A stretch of 46,093 nucleotides of DNA, from NCBI GenBank assembly GCA_023436145.1, contig JAEZKP010000002.1, forward strand, positions 1-46,093, written 5' to 3'. Positions 33,720 through 42,895 of this stretch are shown one piece after another. Position 1 is the first letter of the stretch. Every line of letters begins with the position of its first letter. The DNA comes from Fibrobacterota bacterium. GTDB lineage: Bacteria > Fibrobacterota > Chitinivibrionia > Chitinivibrionales > Chitinispirillaceae. The translations under genes and the position numbers were made by a program. Below the pieces are notes generated by a model. That model was not told the origin of the DNA, searched no databases, and worked only from the letters and a program-made list of their open reading frames with translations.

Positions 33720-35054
33720 ATGAACAAAAAACCTGCAGTCATCAATGTAATCTGGCTGTACATGATTTTAATAAGTATTGTAGTTGCTGCTTATACCGGC
33801 AGAATGGATGCAGTAACCAAAGCGTCACTTGATTCAGCAAAAAGTGCAGTAACTTTGGCTATCAGCCTGGTAGGAGCGATGGCACTATGGCTGGGAATAA
33901 TGAAAGTGGCAGAAAATGCAGGATTAATGAAAAACATCGCCAGAGCAATTCGCCCTGTCATGGTCCGCTTGTTTCCCGATGTACCAGCAGAGCATCCTGC
34001 CATGAGTGCAATGATAATGAATATGGCTGCCAACATGCTGGGATTGGGAAATGCTGCTACTCCCATGGGTATAAAGGCAATGACTGAACTTGACAAGCTC
34101 AACCCAGAAAAGGGAACCGCAACTAATGCCATGTGCCTTTTTCTGGCAATCAATACCTCCAGTGTGACAATTCTGCCATTAGGAGTCATTGCAGTCAGGG
34201 CTGCAGCCGGGGCAACAGAACCCGCCTCCATCCTCATACCATCAATCCTGGCTACCATGATTTCAACCAGTGTTGCAATTATTGCTGCAAAACTTATGGC
34301 ATCCAGAAATACTTCACCAGTCACAGTTTCTCCAACTACAGTCTCTGATGCTGCGGATGAAACACAATCAAAAGAGGTGGATCTGGTTAAACCCGGTGTT
34401 GTCCCCCGATTTCTGGCGCTGGCATTGATTCCACTTTTTTTGTTTGCAATACCCAGTCAGTTTGTTCAATTCAATTTTCAATCTTTCCCAAACGATTTCA
34501 TCACTTTCAAACAGGTGACATTTGCAGGTTTACAATCTATCAATGCTGCTACCACCTGGCTTATACCCTTCATAATGGGCAGTTTATTATTATTAGGTTA
34601 TTTACGGGGAGTAAAAGTATATGAAGCAGTCACCGATGGAGCTAAAGAGGGATTTCAGGTTGCTATCCGTATCATACCTTTTATGGTAGCTATTTTTACC
34701 GCAATAGGAATGCTCAGGGCAAGTGGCGCACTCGATCTTTTTGTAACCCTGGTCTCACCTCTGACAAGCCTTATCGGCATGCCTGCGGAAGCACTTCCTA
34801 TGGCACTTTTAAGGCCTCTGTCCGGTACCGGTGCATACGGGGTAATGTCGGAAATAGTAAACCGCGATCCCAACAGTTTTACATCTTATCTGGTTTCGGT
34901 AATTCAGGGATCCACTGAGACAACATTCTATGTTCTGGCAGTCTATTTTGGTGCAATAGGAATTAAGGTTACCCGGCACGCTTTGCCTGCAGCTTTATTG
35001 GCAGATGCAGCAGGGATTTTAGGGTCGGTTCTGGTCTGTCATTTGTTCTTTTAA
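33720..35054 (+). CDS. SpmA-SpmB fusion, nucleoside-recognition (Gate) domain membrane protein
   Basis: A 444-residue polytopic protein in which the two spore maturation proteins of Bacillus, SpmA and SpmB, are joined in one frame. The SpmA half (about 1-200) contains the Gate domain with MALWLGIMKVAENAGLM and MNMAANMLGLGNAATPMGIKAM. The SpmB half (about 260-444) contains IIPFMVAIFTAIGMLRASGA and RPLSGTGAYGVMSEI. Both Gate domains carry the G(N/T)xAxPxG- or SGTGAYG-type motif. Such fusions occur in non-sporulating Gram-negative bacteria, so the name does not imply spores. Nucleoside or small-solute transport is a family-level guess. aaagga lies 5 bases before the ATG. The Nudix gene begins 13 bases after the stop, which suggests a shared nucleotide/nucleotide-sugar context. 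Confidence 0.9.
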   Translation: MNKKPAVINVIWLYMILISIVVAAYTGRMDAVTKASLDSAKSAVTLAISLVGAMALWLGIMKVAENAGLMKNIARAIRPVMVRLFPDVPAEHPAMSAMIMNMAANMLGLGNAATPMGIKAMTELDKLNPEKGTATNAMCLFLAINTSSVTILPLGVIAVRAAAGATEPASILIPSILATMISTSVAIIAAKLMASRNTSPVTVSPTTVSDAADETQSKEVDLVKPGVVPRFLALALIPLFLFAIPSQFVQFNFQSFPNDFITFKQVTFAGLQSINAATTWLIPFIMGSLLLLGYLRGVKVYEAVTDGAKEGFQVAIRIIPFMVAIFTAIGMLRASGALDLFVTLVSPLTSLIGMPAEALPMALLRPLSGTGAYGVMSEIVNRDPNSFTSYLVSVIQGSTETTFYVLAVYFGAIGIKVTRHALPAALLADAAGILGSVLVCHLFF

Positions 35055-35067
35055 GAATGAAAAAGTC

Positions 35068-35718
35068 ATGAATAAAACATCGTTTGATCAGAAAATTCAG
35101 GAATGGATCGATGCTGTGAGCAGTGCCGGATGCACAGTAAACCGGGTCAAACCAATTGCCGATATCCGTAAGAAAAACGGGGAACTGCTGTTTGCACTGC
35201 TGGATACCGAAGTTATCTCTCCGGAAGGTAATAAACTTCCTAATATCGCATTCATCAGAGGGCATGCCTGCCTAATAGTTGTCTTGTTGAAAAACCAGAA
35301 AACAGGGGAAGAAAAATTCCTCATGGTCCGCCAAAGGCGAATCGGTAATGGTCAGATGAGCCTTGAGTTCCCCGCAGGTATGCTTGATTATCAAACCAAC
35401 GATCCTGTAGGTGTAGCAGTAAAGGAGATTTTTGAGGAAACCGGTCTGAAAGTTACAGCAGAAGAAATCTTCCCCCTTTCAAATCAGATTCTTTACAGTT
35501 CCGCAGGGGCCAGCGATGAAGGCATATACTTTTTTGGTTGTAAAAAAACTCTGGACGACCAGTCTTATAATTCTTTTAAAAACAGTACCGGTGGAAGTCC
35601 CGAGGAAAATGAACATATCCAGGTAGAACTGTTCTCACGTGAAGAAGCAGAACCCCTGGTAAACTCCGCCCAGGCACAACTGGCTTTTTATCTTTTTGAT
35701 AAAGCAATGCGCAAGTAA
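35068..35718 (+). CDS. Nudix hydrolase, ADP-sugar diphosphatase type
   Basis: A 216-residue cytoplasmic Nudix enzyme. The Nudix box runs from FPAGMLDYQT at 101-110 to VKEIFEETGL at 118-127. The canonical REUxEExGU reads KEIFEETGL, with K119 in place of Arg, and the G-to-E spacing carries the DYQTNDPVGVA insertion seen in ADP-sugar diphosphatases of the NUDT14/plant NUDT14 type rather than the plain ADP-ribose enzymes. The upstream RGHACLIVVLL and downstream SSAGASDEGIYFF fit the same group. Likely reaction: hydrolysis of an ADP-sugar to AMP and sugar phosphate. It forms a tight pair with the SpmAB fusion, 13 bases apart. No strong ribosome site is seen, so coupling is likely. Confidence 0.85.
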   Translation: MNKTSFDQKIQEWIDAVSSAGCTVNRVKPIADIRKKNGELLFALLDTEVISPEGNKLPNIAFIRGHACLIVVLLKNQKTGEEKFLMVRQRRIGNGQMSLEFPAGMLDYQTNDPVGVAVKEIFEETGLKVTAEEIFPLSNQILYSSAGASDEGIYFFGCKKTLDDQSYNSFKNSTGGSPEENEHIQVELFSREEAEPLVNSAQAQLAFYLFDKAMRK

Positions 35719-35743
35719 ATGTGCATTTTAGCATACCGGCAAT

Positions 35744-37999
35744 TTACAGGACCTCTTTAAGATACCTCCCGGTGTGTGAACGGCTTTCTTTAACCAAATC
35801 CTCGGGAACGCCCTCAAATAAAACTTCTCCCCCACACTTTCCCCCTTCCGGACCCATATCAATAATCCAGTCAGCATACTTGATGATATCCAGATTATGC
35901 TCGATTATTATCACTGTATTATTGCAGTCGGCAAGCGACTTTATTATGCCATAAAAATTATGGATATCTGACATATGCAAACCGGTTGTCGGTTCATCCA
36001 TTATATAGATATTACCTTCTCTGCATAATTCGACAGCTATCTTTAAGCGCTGCGACTCACCACCGGAGAAAGTGCTCAAAGACTGGCCTAATTTAATATA
36101 TCCAAGCCCCACCCTTTTCAACAACTGAAGCTGCTTTCTTATTTTGTTATTCCTGAAAAATTCCAAGGCTTGACTAACGGTCATATCCAATACATCGGCA
36201 ATAGTGTTGCCTTCATATTTCAATTGAAGCACCTCAGCGTGATATCGCTTTCCATCACATTCATCACATACAGTTTTAACCGAATCAAGAAAATGCAGCT
36301 CATAACTGAGCGTTCCCTGCCCATTACACTTCAGGCATGCACCTTTGGAGTTAAAACTGAAAAGAGATGGATCTGCTCCGGTTGCAGAAGCGAACTCCTT
36401 TCGAATAAGATCAAATACACCTATATAGGTAGCAGCATTTGCCCGGGATGACTTTCCTATGGGTGACTGATCTATAACTATTGCTTCAGGATGCTGTTTT
36501 GCAAAACACTCATGGATCAGGCTGCTTTTTCCGCTGCCAGCCACACCAGTCTCACAAGTCAATACTCCCCTGGGAATTCTAACCGAAACATTTTTTAGAT
36601 TATGTACACTTGCATTACGGATCTGAAAAAAATCGACCGGCTTTTTTCTGGAAAATACAGGTCTATCAGTTATAAATAAATATTTACCTGTAATACTTTC
36701 AACACTTTTCATGTGATCCAGCTCTCCGGAATAAACCACATTTCCACCCTGCTTTCCGGCTCCAGGCCCCATGTCTACAATCCAATCTGCAGCTTTTATT
36801 ATTTCAGGATCGTGTTCCACTACAAAAACGCTGTTTCCCTTCTCTTTAAGTTGGAAAAGAATTTTCAGCAGTTTTTCAGTGTCACGGGGATGAAGTCCAA
36901 TTGATGGCTCATCAAGAACATACAAAAGATCAACAAGATTGCAGTCAAGTTGTCTGGCCATTTTCACCCGTTGTGATTCACCACCGGATAAAGTTGAAAC
37001 TGCCCGATCCAGTGACAGATAGCCTACTCCGATCTGGATCAATTGCCTCAAGAGAAATTCCGCTTTGCGTAAAACCGGTATTGCAACTTCGTCCTTTATT
37101 TCAGTTATCAATGGCAACAGATCGACCAATTCCATCCTGCACAACTGTGCAATAGATAATCCATTGACTTTTACAGATAATCCCCTGTCATTCAATCTGG
37201 TTCCATCACAACTATCACATAATACATAATTAAAATATCTGGTGTATGCATTCTTCTCATCTTCTGGCACTTCATCTTCGGCTTTATCGGTAACCGTTTT
37301 TTCCAGTTTTGCTACTATTCCTTCGAAATTTTTTTTGTACCCGAATTTCTCTTTGGAATCCGTAAGTTTTACCGGTTTTGAATAAAGCAGCCTGTCCATT
37401 TCTTCTGGTGAAAAATCACTGATTTTTTTATCAGCATCAAACATCCCGGTGGCGATAAGCTCTTTCCACATAAAGCTTCCGGGTCTGTAATGAGGGTGAG
37501 TGATTGCACCTTCGCGGATCGACTTATCTTTATCCAGGAAAAGGTTCAAATCCAGCTGTACTCTTTTTCCCAGCCCATGACAGACCGGGCACATTCCTTC
37601 CGGATGATTAAAAGAAAAACAGAAAGAGGGCCCAATCTGTGGCTGCCCAAGTCTGGAATAAAGAAGCCGCAGGTATGTGTTGATCTCGGTTGCTGTCCCC
37701 ACAGTACTGCGAAGATTGCTTCCCATTCTTTTCTGGTCTATGACAATCGCTGTAGAAAGATTAAGTATCTCATCCACATTGGGGCGGGAAAGTTTGGGCA
37801 TTCGGGTTCTGGCAAAGGTGGTAAATGTTTCAATCAGCTGTCTTTGTGCTTCTGTGTAAATAGTGTCGAAAAGAAGCGACGATTTTCCTGAACCGGAAAC
37901 CCCGGTAAATACAACCATCTTATGCTTAGGAATCTCAATGTCGATATTTTTAAGATTGTTAGCATGAGCATTACGCACCAGAATCGTTTTTTGAGACAT
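35744..37999 (-). CDS. UvrA2-like excinuclease ABC subunit A paralog
   Basis: A 751-residue DNA-binding double ABC ATPase. The first Walker A GVSGSGKS is at 33-40 and the second is GVAGSGKS in the middle. Both signatures are present (LSGGESQRVKMARQL and FSGGESQRLKIAVEL), as are both Walker B (VLDEPSIGLHPRD and IMDEPTTGLHMSD). Zinc modules CPVCHGLG, CDSCDG, CLKCNG and CDECDG are intact. Standard UvrA is about 940 residues; the missing part corresponds to the UvrB-binding region, as in UvrA2/DrrC-type paralogs. It therefore probably acts in DNA-damage tolerance or drug self-resistance rather than as the main UvrA. aaggag at 7 bases fixes the start. It converges on the Nudix gene. Confidence 0.93.
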   Translation of the reverse strand: MSQKTILVRNAHANNLKNIDIEIPKHKMVVFTGVSGSGKSSLLFDTIYTEAQRQLIETFTTFARTRMPKLSRPNVDEILNLSTAIVIDQKRMGSNLRSTVGTATEINTYLRLLYSRLGQPQIGPSFCFSFNHPEGMCPVCHGLGKRVQLDLNLFLDKDKSIREGAITHPHYRPGSFMWKELIATGMFDADKKISDFSPEEMDRLLYSKPVKLTDSKEKFGYKKNFEGIVAKLEKTVTDKAEDEVPEDEKNAYTRYFNYVLCDSCDGTRLNDRGLSVKVNGLSIAQLCRMELVDLLPLITEIKDEVAIPVLRKAEFLLRQLIQIGVGYLSLDRAVSTLSGGESQRVKMARQLDCNLVDLLYVLDEPSIGLHPRDTEKLLKILFQLKEKGNSVFVVEHDPEIIKAADWIVDMGPGAGKQGGNVVYSGELDHMKSVESITGKYLFITDRPVFSRKKPVDFFQIRNASVHNLKNVSVRIPRGVLTCETGVAGSGKSSLIHECFAKQHPEAIVIDQSPIGKSSRANAATYIGVFDLIRKEFASATGADPSLFSFNSKGACLKCNGQGTLSYELHFLDSVKTVCDECDGKRYHAEVLQLKYEGNTIADVLDMTVSQALEFFRNNKIRKQLQLLKRVGLGYIKLGQSLSTFSGGESQRLKIAVELCREGNIYIMDEPTTGLHMSDIHNFYGIIKSLADCNNTVIIIEHNLDIIKYADWIIDMGPEGGKCGGEVLFEGVPEDLVKESRSHTGRYLKEVL

Positions 38000-38061
38000 A
38001 GATTTTCTCCTTACGTTTTGTTTATAAAGGCAAAATCGTAAATCTCTCTACAACAATGATT

Positions 38062-38098
38062 GTAAAAAAAGGACAAAATTGATTTAAACCTTTTTTAC
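38062..38098 (-). terminator. possible terminator of the AraC-family gene
   Basis: On the minus strand gtaaaaaagg (38098-38089) pairs with cctttttttac (38072-38062) with one bulged base and a 16-base loop, and the right arm contributes seven T. It lies 56 bases past the AraC gene stop. The stem is mainly A-T. Confidence 0.4.
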
Positions 38099-38153
38099 GC
38101 AGCAGCAACTTGAATTATGAAGTTTTTATTGAACCTGGAATCAGTTCAAATAC

Positions 38154-38966
38154 TCAGAAGGCATTAGTACTTTCTGAGCAAGGATAACGCAGCAAAAACT
38201 CTTTTGGACTAAATCCTGAAAGGGATTTAAAGTCTCTGATAAAGTGAGCCTGGTCAAAATATCCGTTATCCATAGCAATCTCAGTCAGGCTCCTGTTGCT
38301 ATTCTCTGAGAGACATCTTATAATCTCCTGAAATCGCACGATTCTGGCAAACTTTTTTGGCGACTTACCTATGAAAGTGTTAAATTTACGTTGAAGACTT
38401 TTTTCAGTCAAACAGAGATGACTTGACAGACTTTGTATTTCAAGCTGCCCTTTTCTACTGTTGAGAAGCCTCAATCCCTCTTTCATCAATCTCAGATCAT
38501 ACGAGGCTACTGGTCTGAAGCGGGTTAACAGGTACTTCTCAATTAAGGCAATCCGCTCATGAAGATTTCTGGATTCATACAACTGCTCTTCAATCAGGAT
38601 AAAACCTGCATTGTCAATATCAGACAGATCTGCAGTTTTATCTTCAATTTCCAACATAGGAAACCGGAAAAAATTACATGCACCAAATGGGTAGAAGCTG
38701 ACTGCAATAACTCCCGAATCACCATTGGTAGAAACATCGACAAAATCGTTTTTTAAACCACTCATAAAAGATCTGGGCTGAGATGCGGCAGGTCCACTAT
38801 TTTTCTGACTAACAAAAGGGTTCTTATAATGAAACATCAACTCGATATTGGTTGTAGGAATCACTCTCTCCCATATCCTGCCTTCTGACACGTCGCTTTC
38901 CAAAACCCAGTAGTATTGGATATAATTTGCCAAAATACCGGATGGTTTTACGAATTTAAAATTCAT
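38154..38966 (-). CDS. AraC family transcriptional regulator
   Basis: DNA-binding activator of 270 residues. The N-terminal sensor (MNFKFVKPSGILANYIQYYW, then PTTNIELMFHY and VIAVSFYPFGACNFF) matches the DUF6597 domain common in AraC-type regulators. The C-terminal double helix-turn-helix (about 170-262) has SSHLCLTEKSLQRKFNTFIGKSP (first motif) and LTEIAMDNGYFDQAHFIRDFKSLSGFSPKEF (second motif). The inducer is unknown. It has no adjacent enzyme or transporter gene on its own strand except the UvrA2-like gene 154 bases downstream, behind a possible terminator, so its target is probably elsewhere. No ribosome site stands out before the ATG at 38966. Confidence 0.93.
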   Translation of the reverse strand: MNFKFVKPSGILANYIQYYWVLESDVSEGRIWERVIPTTNIELMFHYKNPFVSQKNSGPAASQPRSFMSGLKNDFVDVSTNGDSGVIAVSFYPFGACNFFRFPMLEIEDKTADLSDIDNAGFILIEEQLYESRNLHERIALIEKYLLTRFRPVASYDLRLMKEGLRLLNSRKGQLEIQSLSSHLCLTEKSLQRKFNTFIGKSPKKFARIVRFQEIIRCLSENSNRSLTEIAMDNGYFDQAHFIRDFKSLSGFSPKEFLLRYPCSESTNAF

Positions 38967-39304
38967 GATCAGAGGTATGGAAAAGGATGATTCTTGGAAA
39001 ACTTGTCATCAGGAAAATTCAGACCAGAATAAAAGATAATATTTTCTATCGTCTGAAGAAGTAACAATAATACTGCATTTTTTTTCACCGCTTTCAATCC
39101 AGGTTACATTCTCTCAGGAGCAGCAATTGCGAAAAAAATATTCAATAGCAGCAAAAAATGTTGTTCAAAAAGAACAAATACTAATTGATCTGGAGTTGGA
39201 ATCCATCTTTTTCCTGCATTTTTTAGGATGGATGCCCGATAAAACAACTCGGGCATGATGGATTTCGTGCATTTTGGACATGAACTATTTAAAGTGAAAC
39301 GGTT
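38967..39304. other. intergenic region with one hairpin
   Basis: These 338 bases lie upstream of the AraC gene and downstream of the FrpC-type gene, both on the minus strand. The one clear element is a perfect 8-bp hairpin, atgcccga (39232-39239) / tcgggcat (39249-39256), with a 9-base loop, 49 bases past the stop of the FrpC-type gene; it may terminate that transcript although no T-run follows. A promoter for the AraC gene must lie in the left part, but none is clear. A weak + strand ORF is discussed among the rejected items. Confidence 0.5.
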
Positions 39305-40459
39305 TCAAACCACAATATCCACTTCCTGAATAAATCCGCTTCCTCCGTTTTCCTTAAGAAAAATCCCGGTTTCTTTGACAACAGCATTAACAGCATCATT
39401 ACTGATCAAATCAAAACCGGTGGCTACCCGGCCGGTGTAAATGGCACCTACTCCCCTGTCGAGTAAAGAGCTGACCGAGTCAGTACCATCAGCTGCTTTC
39501 TCCCACAGTTTTAATTTGGAAAAGACGGGGTCATTCTCATCTATCCAGCCATTCTTATCAGCGTCCAGTTCCGCCAACTCTGCAAAGCCGTTTCCACTTG
39601 AAGGTCCAAACAGTTCACTGCCGTCGTCAATAATTCCATTCCCATTTTTATCGTATGCCAGAAAAGCGGTACCTGAGGAGGGGGCATGGATCATTTCAGT
39701 CTTTCCATCTGCATCAAGATCGAATTCAAATTTCATACCTCCAAATGAAGCCCCGGTTCCTGTGAAATCGATTACCAGCGGATCAATCAGAGCATCACCT
39801 TCCTTTAATGAAATGGTTAATTCTTCATATTTTTCTCTGCTCATCAGAAGTGATGCGTCAAATGAAATTTGTTCTCCTTTATCATTTGTTATTTTACCCG
39901 AGGCTTGAAACTGAAAACCTTCTTTCTGATAATGAGTCTCTTTATAATAATAATCCACTCCCCATCCCTCGAGTTTTCTTGGTGGAGGAAGCGGGGTTAT
40001 TGGAATTGACCTGGATTCTACCGGCAATAATGGGATGAGTTTTGATACTTCCTGAGGATTAATTTCTTCTTCTCTATAGATGCTATCCTCTAGTTTGCTG
40101 AAATCCTGAGGATCAACCAGCTCAATTTTCTTACCGGTAAACATCTCCACCAGATCTTTAATGATTCTTGTACGCAGATCTCCCCAGATCTCATCAATTT
40201 TATCTTTAATAGATAAATTCTGAGAATTACTTTCCTCAGGCTTGTTTACTTTCTTTTGTTGGTTCTGAATCACCGGTGTAGTGAACTCCACCCGGTCTCT
40301 TTTTTCATGAGACTCGATAACAACCTCACCATTCTCCTCCATTGAGCTCTCGATCAGCTCAGAATCACGATCCCATTTTCTGAGATATTCGAATTTGGTG
40401 GAGTGTTTTACATTAATCCTTGATGAGGAAAGGGATACATCTGAGGAAGTTATCCGCAT
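39305..40459 (-). CDS. FrpC-type calcium-binding-repeat protein
   Basis: A 384-residue protein with no signal peptide. The N-terminal 180 residues are polar and probably disordered or helical (MRITSSDVSLSSSRINVKH at the start, then EEN- and QQKK-rich segments). The C-terminal part carries acidic EF-hand-like loops: DLDADGKTE, DKNGNGIIDDGSELFG and DADKNGWIDENDPVF. This set (with FEFDLDADG and LAYDKNGNGIIDDGSELFGP) is characteristic of the FrpA/FrpC-related repeat found in many surface and type-I-secreted proteins. Calcium binding is the confident part. How and whether it is exported is unknown, since no type I secretion genes are near. aaggagg precedes the ATG at 5-6 bases, so the gene is well translated. 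Confidence 0.8.
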   Translation of the reverse strand: MRITSSDVSLSSSRINVKHSTKFEYLRKWDRDSELIESSMEENGEVVIESHEKRDRVEFTTPVIQNQQKKVNKPEESNSQNLSIKDKIDEIWGDLRTRIIKDLVEMFTGKKIELVDPQDFSKLEDSIYREEEINPQEVSKLIPLLPVESRSIPITPLPPPRKLEGWGVDYYYKETHYQKEGFQFQASGKITNDKGEQISFDASLLMSREKYEELTISLKEGDALIDPLVIDFTGTGASFGGMKFEFDLDADGKTEMIHAPSSGTAFLAYDKNGNGIIDDGSELFGPSSGNGFAELAELDADKNGWIDENDPVFSKLKLWEKAADGTDSVSSLLDRGVGAIYTGRVATGFDLISNDAVNAVVKETGIFLKENGGSGFIQEVDIVV

Positions 40460-40574
40460 ATTAGCCTCCTTGCTTTAAACCAGATTTATTAATATTATCG
40501 GAGGATATGAGAATAACTTTATGATTGAGGACTGTTATTTATTAACCAGGGACTGTTCAGCCAATCTTTCTGTT

Positions 40575-42743
40575 TCAAATGATCTTATTTCTGTGTTTTT
40601 CACCTATAAAAAATCTGTAAACTTCATCTGTACTACTGCATTCCATAAGTTCATCAACTTTTTCTCTGGTATTAAGCAATGCACCTACATGAGCGATGAA
40701 TCGAATATGTGGTCCGCTAAGCTTCTTAGGGGCAATAGCGCATATAAAAATGTGTGATGGCTCCCCATCCAGAGATTGAAAATCTACACCTTTTCGATGT
40801 ATCCCAATAGATACGACCAGTTTCTCTACTGAATCGCTCTTGCCATGCGGAAGAGCGATTCCATTCTGCATTCCAGTGCTGAAACTGTTCTCTCTTTCCA
40901 TAACAGCCTCCAGTACAGCATCAGGATCAGTAATCTGATTATTTTTGTGCAGTATCTCAATAAGCTCTTTTATAACTTCCATTTTGGAATTGGAACGCAA
41001 ATCAAGAGAGATAGAACCTGGTGAGAGCACTTTTTTTACATCAAAATCAGTACTGATATCACCTTGAATCAGTTCCTGTTTCAACTCATCGGGGTTAATC
41101 AGATCTTTAATCCTGTTTATCATATCGTTAAGCCTGATCAGATTTTCATACACAATATTTTTTACGAAAATTGTATCTTTTGAACTATTTTCGAATCGAA
41201 GGGCTTTTTCATTAATAAAGAGGGTAATTGCAGAGGTATCTCTGCGGAAATGACAGATTTTAAACTCATCCTCAATCGTATTTACATAATAGCCTTCACT
41301 GGCAAATGACTGGACAATTCGCTCCGATAAAAGCTCCACCATGTAAGTATTTGGCATGTCATAAACTACTTCAATCAACTCACCTTTAGCCGGTTCTTTC
41401 AGAGATCCCTTTTTGTCATTCAAAATAACATTAAGTATAGGCGGGGCAATTACGGTGGTAAGTAAGGTCATCAGAATCGCAGCTCCAAAGATCTGCTGGT
41501 CAAGAAACCCCGAAGAGAGTCCGATACCAGCCACAATCAAAGCGACTTCTCCACGGGGAACCATTCCCAAGCCTATCCTGAATGCACCAAGAGTGTTAAA
41601 TTGAAGTCCGAATGCAGGTATCCCGCATCCGACTACTTTTGCAATAACCGCACCTGCTGTGAAAATGAGTCCAAAAACGAGAACAGTTGGAGAAATAACC
41701 TCTTTTATATCTACTAACATCCCCATAACCACAAAAAAAACAGGTACAAAAAATTCATAAACAGGATGCAGCGTATTCTCAATGACATTAGCCAGATCAG
41801 TCTTGGACAGAGTCATCCCCATGATATATGCACCAATGATCATAGCCAGTCCGGCCTTCTCAAAGATACCGCCAAGCAACAGAGCCAGCCCCAGTGCCAG
41901 GACACTGATAGTACCGATGTTTTTGAAAGATTTCAGGAATGCGCTGATCTTGTGAGATAGCAATAAACCGATTGCTGTAAATCCCAGCCAAACCCCTACC
42001 GCTCTGAAAATCAGCATACCCACCTCATAAAGCTGATTAGATTGCTCTCCTGCTTTTTGACTCAGGGTGGCCACACCTAAAACAACTGACAAAAGAATAA
42101 TTCCCAGGATATCATCCACAACAGCTCCTGCCAGAATGGTCATCCCCTCTGGAGAACCTACTTTCTTTTTTTCGGACAGCACCCGGATAGTTATACCCAC
42201 CGATGTAGCAGTAGAAATAACTCCTAATAGAAGAGCCCGTGGATCATTGAATGGAATGTTGAACCAGAAAACAGTGGTAAAAACCCCAATAAGAAAAGAA
42301 AACAGCACTCCACCCAATCCCACCACTACACCTGCAACCGAGAATTGAGCCAGTAATTTCAGATCAGTCTCCAGCCCTGCCAAAAACAGTAGCACTATAG
42401 AGCCTATCGAAGCTATAGCATAGAGTTCTGGTTGAACCGGAATGAGAGCACCTCCCATTCTGGGAAATAATCCATTCTCAAATAGAAAAGGAATCGGTAC
42501 ACTTCCAAGAAGCGAAGGACCAAGAATGATACCGGCAATCAGTTCACCAAGCACGCTGGGAAATTTCAATTTTTTAAAGATCATTCCACTGAATCGTGCT
42601 GCAAATAAAATGATACTGAGCTGAAAAACCAGTGTGGACATTTTATGTACCATCGACTCTGAGCCATCAGATGCCATGGCAAATGCAGGAAAAAGCAGTA
42701 TTAATAACCACCCTGATTTATTCAACCATCTGTTTTTTAACAT
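40575..42743 (-). CDS. CPA2 cation/proton antiporter with C-terminal PTS EIIA domain
   Basis: A 722-residue inner-membrane protein. Residues about 10-24 look like a first hydrophobic or signal segment. Residues about 33-425 are a monovalent cation:proton antiporter-2 unit with some 12 membrane helices, including GELIAGIILGPSLLG and GMVPRGEVALIVAGIG. A linker domain (about 440-560) follows, and residues about 575-715 are a fructose/Ntr-type PTS EIIA domain with phosphoacceptor H633 in IALPHGKSD. The fusion suggests that phosphorylation by HPr or NPr controls ion transport, an inference. No PTS permease is nearby. ggagg is only 2 bases from the ATG, an unusually short spacing. The FrpC-type gene lies 115 bases downstream. 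Confidence 0.9.
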   Translation of the reverse strand: MLKNRWLNKSGWLLILLFPAFAMASDGSESMVHKMSTLVFQLSIILFAARFSGMIFKKLKFPSVLGELIAGIILGPSLLGSVPIPFLFENGLFPRMGGALIPVQPELYAIASIGSIVLLFLAGLETDLKLLAQFSVAGVVVGLGGVLFSFLIGVFTTVFWFNIPFNDPRALLLGVISTATSVGITIRVLSEKKKVGSPEGMTILAGAVVDDILGIILLSVVLGVATLSQKAGEQSNQLYEVGMLIFRAVGVWLGFTAIGLLLSHKISAFLKSFKNIGTISVLALGLALLLGGIFEKAGLAMIIGAYIMGMTLSKTDLANVIENTLHPVYEFFVPVFFVVMGMLVDIKEVISPTVLVFGLIFTAGAVIAKVVGCGIPAFGLQFNTLGAFRIGLGMVPRGEVALIVAGIGLSSGFLDQQIFGAAILMTLLTTVIAPPILNVILNDKKGSLKEPAKGELIEVVYDMPNTYMVELLSERIVQSFASEGYYVNTIEDEFKICHFRRDTSAITLFINEKALRFENSSKDTIFVKNIVYENLIRLNDMINRIKDLINPDELKQELIQGDISTDFDVKKVLSPGSISLDLRSNSKMEVIKELIEILHKNNQITDPDAVLEAVMERENSFSTGMQNGIALPHGKSDSVEKLVVSIGIHRKGVDFQSLDGEPSHIFICAIAPKKLSGPHIRFIAHVGALLNTREKVDELMECSSTDEVYRFFIGEKHRNKII

Positions 42744-42849
42744 AGCCTCCCCGATTCAGAAAAACGATCTATTGAGAAAGATGGGAAAAATATACCGAAG
42801 TACCATGCACAAGGCAAGCAATTTCTTGGAAGATTCAGATCTGATCTGA

Positions 42850-42891
42850 TAAAAAACACCAATCGATGCGACCTCCGCATGATCTGATTGG
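42850..42891 (-). terminator. Rho-independent terminator of the znu operon
   Basis: On the minus strand ccaatc (42891-42886), agatc, atgcg (42880-42876), gaggt, cgcat (42870-42866), c, gattgg (42864-42859) form a two-part stem, followed by tg and tttttt (42856-42851). It starts 4 bases after the znuB stop. Confidence 0.72.
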
Positions 42892-42895
42892 CTTT

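Noticed and set aside
33791..34324. 177-codon minus-strand ORF opposite the SpmA half.
   Set aside because: Antisense shadow produced by codon bias of a hydrophobic membrane protein; the + strand protein is clearly the real one.
33720..35054. Evidence of sporulation from SpmA/SpmB homology.
   Set aside because: Fused SpmAB proteins are widespread in non-sporulating Gram-negatives, and no other sporulation gene is in the window; the CgeB-like glycosyltransferase is likewise a broad family.
39127..39258. Possible 43-residue ORF on the + strand with aggag 6 bases before a TTG start.
   Set aside because: The start is TTG, the composition is lysine/isoleucine-rich without any recognisable pattern, and its 3' end runs through the hairpin at 39232-39256. 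Likely chance in AT-rich intergenic DNA.
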